From NCBI GenBank assembly GCA_023700845.1, contig JAMPYD010000075.1:1-7839 (forward strand): 7,839 nt of DNA, written 5' to 3'. The translations under genes were made by a program, and so were the position numbers. The DNA is from Elusimicrobiota bacterium. GTDB taxonomy: Bacteria; Elusimicrobiota; Elusimicrobia; UBA1565; UBA9628. Shown here in pieces: positions 1 through 6,819 of this stretch. Below the pieces are notes generated by a model. The model was not told the origin of the DNA. It saw only the letters and a list, made by a program, of their open reading frames with translations, and did not search any database. Position 1 is the first letter of the stretch. Each line of letters opens with the position of its first letter.

Positions 1-1
1 C

Positions 2-427
2 AACATGAACGACTGGTGGACCGCCGAGGACGCGAAGGCCTTCGAGAGCCGCGCGCAGTGCTTCGTCGACCAGTACGGAGCCTACGAGGTCCTGCCGGGC
101 GTCAAGCTCAACGGCAAGCTGACCTTGGGCGAGAACACCGCCGACAACGGCGGCCTGATCGTCGCGGGGCTCGCCGTGGACAAGCTCGGCCCTCGGAAAA
201 AGTGGAAGGGCTTCACGCCGCGCCAGCTCCTCTACCTGGGCTTCTCCCAGATCTGGTGCCAGAACCGGACCGAGCAGGAGGCGCGCCGGCTCGCGCAGGT
301 GGACTCCCACTCGGCCGCGCGCGAGCGCGTGATCGGGCCTCTGTCGAATTCGCCCGAGTTCGCGAAGGCGTTCTCGTGCAAGCCCGGCGACCCCATGGTC
401 GCGCCGAAAGCCTGCCGCGTCTGGTGA
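2..427 (+). CDS. M13 family zinc metallopeptidase (neprilysin/PepO-like), C-terminal fragment
   Basis: This is the last ~141 codons of a gene whose start lies before the window; the frame is open from base 2 and stops at TGA 425-427. M13 enzymes are zinc endopeptidases that cleave oligopeptides, usually exported or membrane-anchored. The fragment carries the third-ligand motif GENTADNGG (bases 128-154): its Glu (codon 131-133) is the third zinc ligand in neprilysin and its Asp supports catalysis. The DSHS segment holds the active-site His (codon 308-310), followed by an Arg in ERV that aligns with the neprilysin substrate-carboxylate Arg. The protein ends in CRVW, the classic M13 terminus with its disulfide Cys. 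The HExxH helix, signal peptide or anchor would be upstream and cannot be seen. The next gene starts 7 bases after the stop, so co-transcription is likely. The family call is firm; substrate is unknown. Confidence 0.95.
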   Translation, partial: NMNDWWTAEDAKAFESRAQCFVDQYGAYEVLPGVKLNGKLTLGENTADNGGLIVAGLAVDKLGPRKKWKGFTPRQLLYLGFSQIWCQNRTEQEARRLAQVDSHSAARERVIGPLSNSPEFAKAFSCKPGDPMVAPKACRVW

Positions 428-434
428 CCCTTGA

Positions 435-2663
435 ATGCGCGCTAGAAATTCCTGCTTCGCAGCTCTCGTCTGCCTGCTCCTCATCCGTCCGGCGTACGCG
501 GGCAAAAATGACGACTTGCTGGCGGCCGTCAAGTCCAAGGATTGGCCGGCCGCGAAGTCGCTCGTGGATAAAGGCGCGGATCCAAAGGCGAAGGATTCCG
601 ACGGGATCAGCGCTCTGCACTGGGCGGCTCGCGAGGGCAACGCGGATTTCATCGGGTCCTTGATCTCGAAGGGCGCGGAGGTCGACGGCAAACTCAAGAT
701 CGACGGCGCCACGCCGCTGGTCTGGGCCGTCTACGCCGGGCATCCGGAGGTCGTCAAGCTTTTGATCGGCCATGGAGCGCGCGTCGATTGGACCTATAAA
801 GGAAACGCTCAAATGCAGGACGGCTCCCTCCTTCATGCGGCGGCCGGGCGCAATTCCGAGATCGTGCGCCTATTGCTCGACGCCGGCCATGCGGCCGATG
901 TGAAGAACTCCACCGGGAAAACCCCTTTATTTTGGGCGGCCTCGAGCGGGAATATCCCCGCCATCGATGTGCTCGTCGCGCGCGGCGCCGATGTCGACGC
1001 GCGCTCCAACAGCGGCTTAACGCCGCTTCACGACGCGTATGATTCCAACGAGCTGGACGCCGCCGACGCGCTTCTGGCGCGCGGCGCGGACATCAATGCG
1101 GTCTCCGGCACGGGCACCATCTTGTCTAAAGTGGTCGAAAAACAGGCGGCGGACATGCTTTCCCTCATGCGCATGCTGATCTCGAAAGGCGCCGACGTCA
1201 ATCTCGCCGACCGGAACGGCGACACGCCGCTTTACGTCGCCGCGAGGCGGAATCTGTCGGAAGCGGCCGGAATCCTCCTCGGCGCGGGCGCCAAGCCCGA
1301 TGTGGTCTGTCATTCAGCCGAGACGCCGCGCCAGCTATTCGCGAAGCACGGGGTCAAGAACCTCGAGGAGCTTATGCCGTTCGCGACGCGGGTCAACCTC
1401 TTCGTGCAATCGCGCCTCGACGCTTGGATGAAGAAGGACGAGTTCGAGACGAAGGCCGACTACGACGCTCGCATGAAGCTCAAGAAGCGCAAGGCGGCGG
1501 AGCTGATGGGGGAGGCCTTCGAGCATTTCGGAGTCTGGAAGAGCGTCTCGATCGGGCTCTACGACGCGGAGAGCGGCACCTTCAAGCTGACGATCCGGCA
1601 GATCGGCGATATCATCATGCCCGTCTCGAAAGAGCGCGCGAGGGAGTTCAAGCAGAACTTCGCCTCTTACACGCACCAGGCGGAGTTCGCCCAATCCGCG
1701 ACGGGCTGGAGCCTGAGCCGTCTGAAGATGATCCCGCCCGGCGGCGCCGACCCGTTCGTCTACGACGCCGCCCGGCAGGCGAGCTATCTGCCCGTCGTGT
1801 TCGACGTCAAGATGGGCGGCAAGGGCGTCGACACGTCGTTCGCGAGCGCCAGAGAGATCAAGACCGCGACGAAGAGAGTCACGCTCGCGGCCGCCGACGA
1901 CGTCGACGTCATCCCCAGGTTCTCCGCGGCCGCGCGGGATCACGATGTCGCGGTCGTCATCGGGGTCGAGAGCTATCGCGGCCTGCCGAAGTCCGCCTAT
2001 TCACGCGGCGATGCGGAGCTCATGAAGAAATATCTCATCGCGCTGGGCTATCGCGAGCGCAACGTCAGCCTGCTTCTCGACGGTCAGGCCACCTACATCG
2101 ACATCAAGAAGACGCTCGAAACCTGGCTGCGCAACGTCGCCAAGCCGGATTCGACCGTATTCGTCTACTATTCGGGACACGGCGCTCCCGATCCGGCCTC
2201 CGGCGAAAGCTATATCGTGCCGTTCGACGGCGATCCCGAATATCTCGGCGATACGGCCTATCCGCTCAAGAAGCTCGTCGCCGGCCTCAACGCCCTGGCC
2301 ATCAAGGAGGCGGTCCTCGTTCTCGACTCATGCTTCTCCGGCGTCGGCGGCCGCTCCGTGTTAGCGAAGAACGCACGCCCGCTGGTCGCGAAGGCGCAGG
2401 GTCCGGTCCTCAATGACAACGTGGCTATGCTGAGCGCCTCGGGCTCCGATCAGGTCTCCACCTCGAGCGAGGATTTCGGGCACGGCGTGTTCACGTACTA
2501 TTTCCTCAAGGCGTTCAAAGAGGGCAAGCGCGATCTTGCGGACGTTTACTCTTACCTTCGCCCTCTCGTCGAGGACGAGGCCCGCCGCCAGAACGCGCGC
2601 CAGACTCCCACGATGTCGCCCTCGGCGGAGAAGTCCAAAGGGCGCTTCAGCCTGGTGAAGTAG
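435..2663 (+). CDS. Exported ankyrin-repeat protein with C-terminal caspase-like (C14/metacaspase-type) peptidase domain
   Basis: A 742-residue fusion. Residues 1-22 look like a Sec signal peptide (basic MRAR, hydrophobic ALVCLLLI, cleavage near AYA|GK), so the protein should leave the cytoplasm. Residues 24-293 contain about eight ankyrin repeats (TPLxWA, LLLxxGADV patterns) and a decayed ninth near 294-314. Residues 315-500 are unassigned, with a charged stretch at 329-355. The peptidase domain covers ~503-742: AVVIGVESY strand, catalytic His582 in YYSGHG, catalytic Cys633 in DSCFSG, then the SASGSDQ and GHGVFTYYFLKAF segments common in bacterial caspase homologues. Asp526, Ser580 and Asp631 match the acidic S1-pocket positions of metacaspases, so cleavage after Arg/Lys is inferred. 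An in-frame TGA (432-434) sits directly before the ATG, so the start cannot lie further upstream; no Shine-Dalgarno is visible, suggesting reinitiation after the M13 gene. The ankyrin repeats probably bind a protein partner or substrate. Confidence 0.93.
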   Translation: MRARNSCFAALVCLLLIRPAYAGKNDDLLAAVKSKDWPAAKSLVDKGADPKAKDSDGISALHWAAREGNADFIGSLISKGAEVDGKLKIDGATPLVWAVYAGHPEVVKLLIGHGARVDWTYKGNAQMQDGSLLHAAAGRNSEIVRLLLDAGHAADVKNSTGKTPLFWAASSGNIPAIDVLVARGADVDARSNSGLTPLHDAYDSNELDAADALLARGADINAVSGTGTILSKVVEKQAADMLSLMRMLISKGADVNLADRNGDTPLYVAARRNLSEAAGILLGAGAKPDVVCHSAETPRQLFAKHGVKNLEELMPFATRVNLFVQSRLDAWMKKDEFETKADYDARMKLKKRKAAELMGEAFEHFGVWKSVSIGLYDAESGTFKLTIRQIGDIIMPVSKERAREFKQNFASYTHQAEFAQSATGWSLSRLKMIPPGGADPFVYDAARQASYLPVVFDVKMGGKGVDTSFASAREIKTATKRVTLAAADDVDVIPRFSAAARDHDVAVVIGVESYRGLPKSAYSRGDAELMKKYLIALGYRERNVSLLLDGQATYIDIKKTLETWLRNVAKPDSTVFVYYSGHGAPDPASGESYIVPFDGDPEYLGDTAYPLKKLVAGLNALAIKEAVLVLDSCFSGVGGRSVLAKNARPLVAKAQGPVLNDNVAMLSASGSDQVSTSSEDFGHGVFTYYFLKAFKEGKRDLADVYSYLRPLVEDEARRQNARQTPTMSPSAEKSKGRFSLVK

Positions 2664-2716
2664 GGCTTAGCCAGAACCGCACCGCGCAGGCCGCGCGCAT
2701 GCTCGTCTGGTGGTGC

Positions 2717-4069
2717 TTAGGCCGAAAGGCCGCTGAGCAGGCGCCGGCGCACCGAGAGGGCGATGCGGGACAGCTCCGCGCGGCGCTCGGAGAGCGTCGC
2801 CGCGGTCCACGTCGAGTGCAGCGCCGCGAGCTTCAGGTCGCCGCGGTCGAGCGCCGCGACGGCGCCCTCCAGATTGCGGGCGGCGAGGCGCTTGGCCTCG
2901 ACGCGGCCGCGCCCGGCCCACTCGGCGGCGGCGGACAGCCGCGCGCGCGCCTGGGCCCGGTCGGCGGCCGTCGGCCGCGGAGAGGAGAGCAGGGCCTCGG
3001 CGTGGCGCAGGCTCGTCTCGAAGCCGAGCGTCTCCAGGTAGTCGGCGCGCGTGGACTCGAGCGCGTGCACCTGGGCGCGCAGCGCGGAGGAGAGCTTCTC
3101 GTAGGGGACCGGGCCGGCGGTCTTCACCTCGGGGTGGGGGACGAGGTCCTTGGCGGCGAGGAGCGCGTCGGACTTCGGGCGCTTGGCCAGCGCCTCGAAG
3201 GCGGCGGCGGCCTTGAGGTCCGCGGCGTCGCGGCCGGCGAGGCGCAGGGTCGCGGCGGCGGCGCGCAGGACCTTGCGCGCCTCGGCGGGGCGGCCGTTGC
3301 GCGCGTGGCGCGCGGCCTGCTCGAGCTCGGCGTGGATGTTCGACCAGCGGTTCCAGACGACGTAGGGGCGGCCGTCGCCGAAGACTTCCTCGCCGCGGGC
3401 GAGCGCTTCGAGACGCGTCGCCTCCGCGGCGGAGGCGGCGGCGCTGTTGTGCGCGCCGACCAAGGACCACAGGGCCGCGTTGCGCTTGAACGCCTTCGGG
3501 GCGACCGGGGACGCGTCGGAGATCAGCTCGCGCGCGACGCGCAGCTGCAGCCCGGCCAGCTCGCCGCTGACGGCGGCCAGGCGCAGGGGGGAATCCGCGC
3601 GCTCGGCCTTGGCGCGCTCGCGGCGCAGGACCTTCACGCGCGCGCGCGGCGTCTCGCCTTCCTGAAGCTCGGCGGCGGGAAGGCCGGCGATGACGCCGTC
3701 GAAATCGACGATCAGCGCGCGCTTGAGGGCGTTGAGGGCGGCGGGCGTCTCGTTGGCCTTCTCGCGCGAGTGGATGTCGGCCAGCGCGGCGTAGAGGCGG
3801 TCCGCGTCGTCGCGCAGGCCGAGGACGGTGCGGGCCGGAAGCGCGGCCGGGACGGCCGCGGCGGGCGCCTGCGGCGCGGCGGGGGCGGACAGCAGCGAGG
3901 GGGCGAGGGCCGCGGCGGGCGTCGCGGCGAAGGAAGGCGCGGCGATCGCGGGGGCGGTGACGGCGGCGACGGACGGAGACGCGGAGCCCTGAAGGGCGGG
4001 GACGACCCGGACCTGGGCGGCGGCGGGAAAGGCGAGGAAAAGGGCGAGCAGGGACCGGAGGATCTTCAT
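2717..4069 (-). CDS. Hypothetical exported Ala-rich helical protein, 450 residues
   Basis: I do not recognise this family. The N-terminus is a textbook signal peptide (MKILRSLLALFLAFPAAA, cleavage near residue 18), followed by QVRVVPALQ and an Ala/Pro/Ser-rich low-complexity linker to about residue 80. The rest is predicted mostly helical and rich in Ala, Arg, Leu and Glu, with heptad-like stretches (for example 210-290 and 370-445) suggestive of helical bundles or coiled coils. An aromatic patch, YVVWNRWSNIH (236-246), breaks the pattern. A VDFDGVI string at 121-127 resembles HAD motif I, but the other HAD motifs are not convincing. The minus strand is chosen because it gives the signal peptide, balanced composition and a promoter-like hexamer just before the ATG, while the opposite frame reads as Arg/Gly-rich nonsense. 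It is transcribed divergently from 4181-5971, whose product has the same N-terminal design, and converges on the ankyrin-caspase gene. Periplasmic or outer-membrane location is likely. Confidence 0.85.
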   Translation of the reverse strand: MKILRSLLALFLAFPAAAQVRVVPALQGSASPSVAAVTAPAIAAPSFAATPAAALAPSLLSAPAAPQAPAAAVPAALPARTVLGLRDDADRLYAALADIHSREKANETPAALNALKRALIVDFDGVIAGLPAAELQEGETPRARVKVLRRERAKAERADSPLRLAAVSGELAGLQLRVARELISDASPVAPKAFKRNAALWSLVGAHNSAAASAAEATRLEALARGEEVFGDGRPYVVWNRWSNIHAELEQAARHARNGRPAEARKVLRAAAATLRLAGRDAADLKAAAAFEALAKRPKSDALLAAKDLVPHPEVKTAGPVPYEKLSSALRAQVHALESTRADYLETLGFETSLRHAEALLSSPRPTAADRAQARARLSAAAEWAGRGRVEAKRLAARNLEGAVAALDRGDLKLAALHSTWTAATLSERRAELSRIALSVRRRLLSGLSA

Positions 4070-4075
4070 GAGCCT

Positions 4076-4081
4076 ATTCTA
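4076..4081 (-). promoter_or_regulatory. -10-like hexamer for the 2717-4069 gene; possible leaderless start
   Basis: On the minus strand this reads TAGAAT, five of six matches to TATAAT, and is followed by AGGCTC and then the ATG. With six bases between hexamer and start codon, a transcript starting at the usual distance would begin at or beside the ATG. There is no Shine-Dalgarno room and no good -35 box. The leaderless reading is an inference. Confidence 0.45.
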
Positions 4082-4127
4082 CCGCGCTCCGGACGCGCCG
4101 CTCTGGGTCCTGCGCTCCCCCGGGCGG

Positions 4128-4144
4128 GGGGCCCAAAGGGCCCC
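4128..4144. repeat. Perfect inverted repeat, 7-bp arms with AAA centre
   Basis: GGGGCCC (4128-4134), AAA, GGGCCCC (4138-4144) form a perfect hairpin or dyad, extendable by one G-U pair if transcribed. It sits 36 bases before the plus-strand start and about 58 bases before the minus-strand start. There is no T-run on either side, so it does not look like an intrinsic terminator. A protein-binding operator between the two promoters is a reasonable guess; chance in GC-rich DNA is the alternative. Confidence 0.5.
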
Positions 4145-4167
4145 TGGCGGGAGGGCGTTTCCGAGGC

Positions 4168-4173
4168 TACACT
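4168..4173 (+). promoter_or_regulatory. -10-like hexamer for the 4181-5971 gene; possible leaderless start
   Basis: The sequence TACACT (TAnnnT form, four of six matches to TATAAT) lies seven bases before the ATG at 4181. This mirrors the arrangement on the other strand of the same spacer. No convincing -35 box or Shine-Dalgarno is visible. Taken alone it is weak; its symmetry with the opposite promoter raises its weight. Confidence 0.35.
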
Positions 4174-4180
4174 GGCGTCG

Positions 4181-5971
4181 ATGGCCCCCCGGTCCCTGTT
4201 CGCGTTCCTCTTATTGGTCCTCGCCGCGCCCGGCCGGGCGGGCGAGGTGCGCGTGGTCGTCGAGCGCGTCGAGACCGCGCCCCGGATCAGCGCGCCCGTC
4301 CTCTCCGTCCCCCTGGTCTCGCCCGTGCAGAACCTGGCGCCGTCCTTGTCTCCGGCGTTGATGTCGCCCGCCGCGTCGCCCGCGGCGATCGCCCCGATCC
4401 CCGTCCTGCCCGCGCCCGCCGCCGGCCTGGCGCCCGCCCGGGCGCTCGTCCCGGCCAAGGCCGCCGCGTCCTTGCCCGACGCGCCGCCCCGCGGCCCTCC
4501 CGCGGGGGCCGCTCCCGCCGAGACGGACTCCGGCGACGCGCTGTTCGACGGCGCGAAGGCCGCCGAGATCCTGTCCGGCGCCGCGCGCTCCGTCTCCGGC
4601 CGTCCGCTCGCGGCCGGCGTCTTCATCCAGAACGAGCAGGAAGGCAGCCTCATCGCGCAGGATTCCCGCGACTCGTCCGGGACCTTCTTCAAGTATTACC
4701 GGCCCGTCGAACTGCGTCCCGCGCTCGTCGCCGAGGTGCGGGCCGGCCTCAAGGGCTTCGCGAAGGCCGGCTACGGCCTGCGCCGCGCGCTGGCGCCGTT
4801 CTCGAAAGGCGACGGCGCGGTCTGGGAGGCCCTGAGCAAGGACGCCAAGCTCGCCTACCTCGACAAGTACGAGAAGGCGGTGATCGCCGAGCGCGGCGCC
4901 CAGGCCGCGTGGAAGGGCAAGACCTTCCTCCTGATGGAGCGCTCCGCCGGCGCGCCCGATTTCCTCGCCCAGCATCCCGACATGGAAGCGCCGCCCGCGG
5001 GCTACGAGCACGTCCCGGGACACCGTTTTCTCCAGCCCGAGATCGTCAGCGGCAAGACGACGCCGGCCGCGTCGGTCGGCGAGGCGCTCGGCCGCACGCG
5101 GCGCATCATCGGCGACACGGGCCACGCGGGCACGCAGTACCACGTCTTCGTGAAGGCCGAGCCCGCGGCCCTGCGCGCCCAGCTCGCGGGCCTCCAGGCC
5201 GCGCTCCAGGCGTTCAACGACGCGCTGTACGCCCGGGCGGTCCAGGACAGCTTCCAGAACGTCGTGCACGCCTCGCTTCAGCCCTGGCACGCGGGCCGCT
5301 CCCGCCGCGTCGCCGGACTGCTCGCCGCGGAGGGGGAGGCGCACCAGCCGTCGGCGGAAGATCCGGACAGCGAGAAGCACGCCTTCGTCGGCCTGCGCTG
5401 GTGGGGCATGGAGAACGGCAAGGCCGTCGTGTCTCTCGAGCTGCGCGGCGCGAGCCTGCCCTTCAAGGCCCGCAAGTCCGCGGCGCGCGACATGGAGACG
5501 GCCGAGCTCCCCAAGCGCGACTACGGCGAGGCGGAGCGCTGGCTCTCCTTGATCTCCGCCTACGCGGAGTCGCTCGCGAAGGGAACGGCGCCGAAGGCCG
5601 CGGGGCGGCCGCTGGTCCTCGACGCGGCGGCGGCGGACGCCCTGCTCGCGGCGCGGGCGGCCGAGCGCGGCATGCCGCCGGGCTCCTATCTGCCGGCCGG
5701 GGAGCTCTCGAAGCGGTTCACCGGCGGCGTCGCTCCGGGCCTGCTCGCGCCGTTCGCCGCGTCGGCGCCGGGCTCTCCCGAGCTGAACCGCTTCATGGAC
5801 GAGTGGCTCGACGTGTCCGCGAGGGTCCGCTCGCTGGAAGCCTCCGGGGGGACCTTGGCCGACGCGCGGCGCCTGCTCGAGTACCAGCTGTGGAGCGCCT
5901 ACGCCGGCTGGGGCCGCTCGCACGAGCCGGTCGCCCGCGCGCGCCTGGCCGCGATCCTCGCGACCCGCTGA
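4181..5971 (+). CDS. Hypothetical exported protein, 596 residues, possible ligase-like core
   Basis: I do not recognise this protein by name. Residues 1-20 are a probable signal peptide (MAPRSLFAFLLLVLAAPGRA), then EVRVVVERV and a Pro/Ala/Ser/Leu-rich linker to ~115. The remainder is a mixed alpha/beta body of ~480 residues with several motif-like strings: VFIQNEQEG (147-155), FFKYYRPVELRP (169-180), FLQPEIVSGK (283-292), GHAGTQYHVFVK (314-325), WWGMENGKAVVSLELRG (407-423). A His-rich strand near 314-321 followed by a strand ending ELRG faintly recalls amidoligase or glutamine-synthetase-fold ligases, but this is only a hypothesis. The reading frame is open far upstream of 4181, yet the residues before it are a mirror of the opposite-strand gene; the ATG at 4181 is chosen because it starts the signal peptide and follows a -10-like hexamer. 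It pairs divergently with 2717-4069. Confidence 0.85.
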   Translation: MAPRSLFAFLLLVLAAPGRAGEVRVVVERVETAPRISAPVLSVPLVSPVQNLAPSLSPALMSPAASPAAIAPIPVLPAPAAGLAPARALVPAKAAASLPDAPPRGPPAGAAPAETDSGDALFDGAKAAEILSGAARSVSGRPLAAGVFIQNEQEGSLIAQDSRDSSGTFFKYYRPVELRPALVAEVRAGLKGFAKAGYGLRRALAPFSKGDGAVWEALSKDAKLAYLDKYEKAVIAERGAQAAWKGKTFLLMERSAGAPDFLAQHPDMEAPPAGYEHVPGHRFLQPEIVSGKTTPAASVGEALGRTRRIIGDTGHAGTQYHVFVKAEPAALRAQLAGLQAALQAFNDALYARAVQDSFQNVVHASLQPWHAGRSRRVAGLLAAEGEAHQPSAEDPDSEKHAFVGLRWWGMENGKAVVSLELRGASLPFKARKSAARDMETAELPKRDYGEAERWLSLISAYAESLAKGTAPKAAGRPLVLDAAAADALLAARAAERGMPPGSYLPAGELSKRFTGGVAPGLLAPFAASAPGSPELNRFMDEWLDVSARVRSLEASGGTLADARRLLEYQLWSAYAGWGRSHEPVARARLAAILATR

Positions 5972-5987
5972 GCGCCCGCCCTCGGTC

Positions 5988-6001
5988 CCGGCGCTCGCCG
6001 G
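5988..6001. terminator. Short GC hairpin between convergent genes (weak terminator candidate)
   Basis: CCGGC (5988-5992) and GCCGG (5997-6001) can pair around a four-base loop in the 30-base gap between two convergent genes. The hairpin could serve both directions, but the stem is only five pairs and no T-run follows on either strand. Position is the main support. Confidence 0.22.
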
Positions 6002-6259
6002 CTAGCTGATCCCGGCGGCGGAGAAGAAGTAGGCGTTCTTTTTTAGATCGAACTTTCCTCCCAGCAGCTTCTCGAAATAGGGGACCCGGTCCCCCACGAG
6101 CTCGAAGCTGCCTGAGTACAACTCGAGGTCGTCGGCCGGCGCATTGAAGAGCTTGTGCAGGGCTCCCAGATCCGGGTTATCGATCTCGCGCTCCCAGATC
6201 AGCTTCTCGGTCTTATTGTCGTAGCACTCCACGACGTAGGTGATCTTTTTATATTCCAT
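6002..6259 (-). CDS. Small conserved-looking protein, 85 residues, possibly DUF7683-like
   Basis: A small soluble protein with no signal peptide or membrane segment. Its layout is a strand with YVVECYD, a second strand LIWEREID, a helix LGALHKLFN, an acidic DDLELY turn, and a C-terminal FDLKKNAYFF segment. This order (short strands with acid-rich turns, then an LxxLF helix, then a terminal YFF) reminds me of the DUF7683 group of small uncharacterised proteins; that match is from memory and unsure. The start is supported by a strong Shine-Dalgarno, and only 3 bases separate it from the stop of the upstream membrane-protein gene, so it is the last gene of the rsgA operon. It is noticeably less GC-rich than the genes around it (roughly mid-to-upper 50s percent by rough hand count), which could mean recent acquisition or a different constraint. 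Function unknown. Confidence 0.85.
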   Translation of the reverse strand: MEYKKITYVVECYDNKTEKLIWEREIDNPDLGALHKLFNAPADDLELYSGSFELVGDRVPYFEKLLGGKFDLKKNAYFFSAAGIS

Positions 6260-6262
6260 GGC

Positions 6263-6819
6263 TCAATCCTCTTGAGTGGTTTGACGGGCGAACCGGGCAG
6301 CGAGAATCGACATGACGCTCAGGACGAAGACCGTCAGCGTGCGCCCGGCCCACAGCTCGAGCCCCGGGCTCCAGATCAGCGCGGTCACGACGCCGGACAC
6401 CGCGTAGCCCATGAAGTAATCCACCGGCAGGCCGAGGATCTTGCGGCGGAACCACGCCACCTCGCGCGTGCGCAGGGCGTCGAAGCCCCAGGCGGGATTC
6501 CAGACGAACCACTGCAGGTCCCACGCCGCGGTGACGAGCATGTAAGAGGACAGGCACTTGGCCCACAGCGCGAGCGAGAAGCCGGCGAACGCGAGCGGCA
6601 GGTGGAACATGCCGATCAGGAACAAGGTGAGCCAGAGGTGATAGCCGGTGAGCTCCTTGCCGTTGGTGAGATTGAGCCACCACTCGGGGCCCCAGCGCCA
6701 GGTGGGGAGGTTGACGGCCCAGCCGTGGGCGCCTTCGATGTGAATCTCCACGCGGGCGAGGATGTGGCAGAGGATGAAGAGGTACAGACCCTCGCCCGCC
6801 CCGGCGAGAAGATCGGCGC

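Larger units (their letters stand above)
4070..4180. promoter_or_regulatory. Divergent intergenic control region
   Basis: This 111-base spacer separates the start codons of two exported-protein genes facing away from each other. It contains a -10-like hexamer next to each start codon and one perfect GC-rich inverted repeat. Shared control of the pair is inferred from this layout and from the matching N-terminal design of the two products. I see no other coding potential. Confidence 0.6.

Noticed and set aside
1335..1943. Minus-strand open frame of 202 codons inside the ankyrin-caspase gene, and a plus-strand shifted frame at 1424-2416.
   Set aside because: Both are Arg-rich shadows of a gene with clear domains and catalytic motifs; neither has supporting signals.
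2717..2731. GGCC-GAAA-GGCC hairpin at the end of the 2717-4069 gene, considered as a terminator.
   Set aside because: The stem is four pairs, lies inside the last codons and has no T-run; too weak to call.
3689..3709. HAD-phosphatase-like motif I (VDFDGVI) in the 450-residue exported protein.
   Set aside because: Only the first motif is present in good form. The surrounding sequence looks helical instead of Rossmann-like, and no convincing motif III Lys or motif IV acidic pair follows.
2699..4180. A plus-strand reading frame running unbroken from 2699 into the 4181-5971 gene, which would give a 1090-residue protein.
   Set aside because: The first ~490 codons are the mirror of the 2717-4069 gene, read as Gly/Arg/Ala-rich sequence without domains. 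A signal peptide and promoter-like hexamer mark the true start at 4181. Long open mirror frames are expected at this GC content.
4211..5923. A 570-codon minus-strand open frame opposite the 4181-5971 gene.
   Set aside because: Arg/Gly/Ala-rich composition with no signal peptide, motif or ribosome site; a GC-driven shadow of the plus-strand gene.
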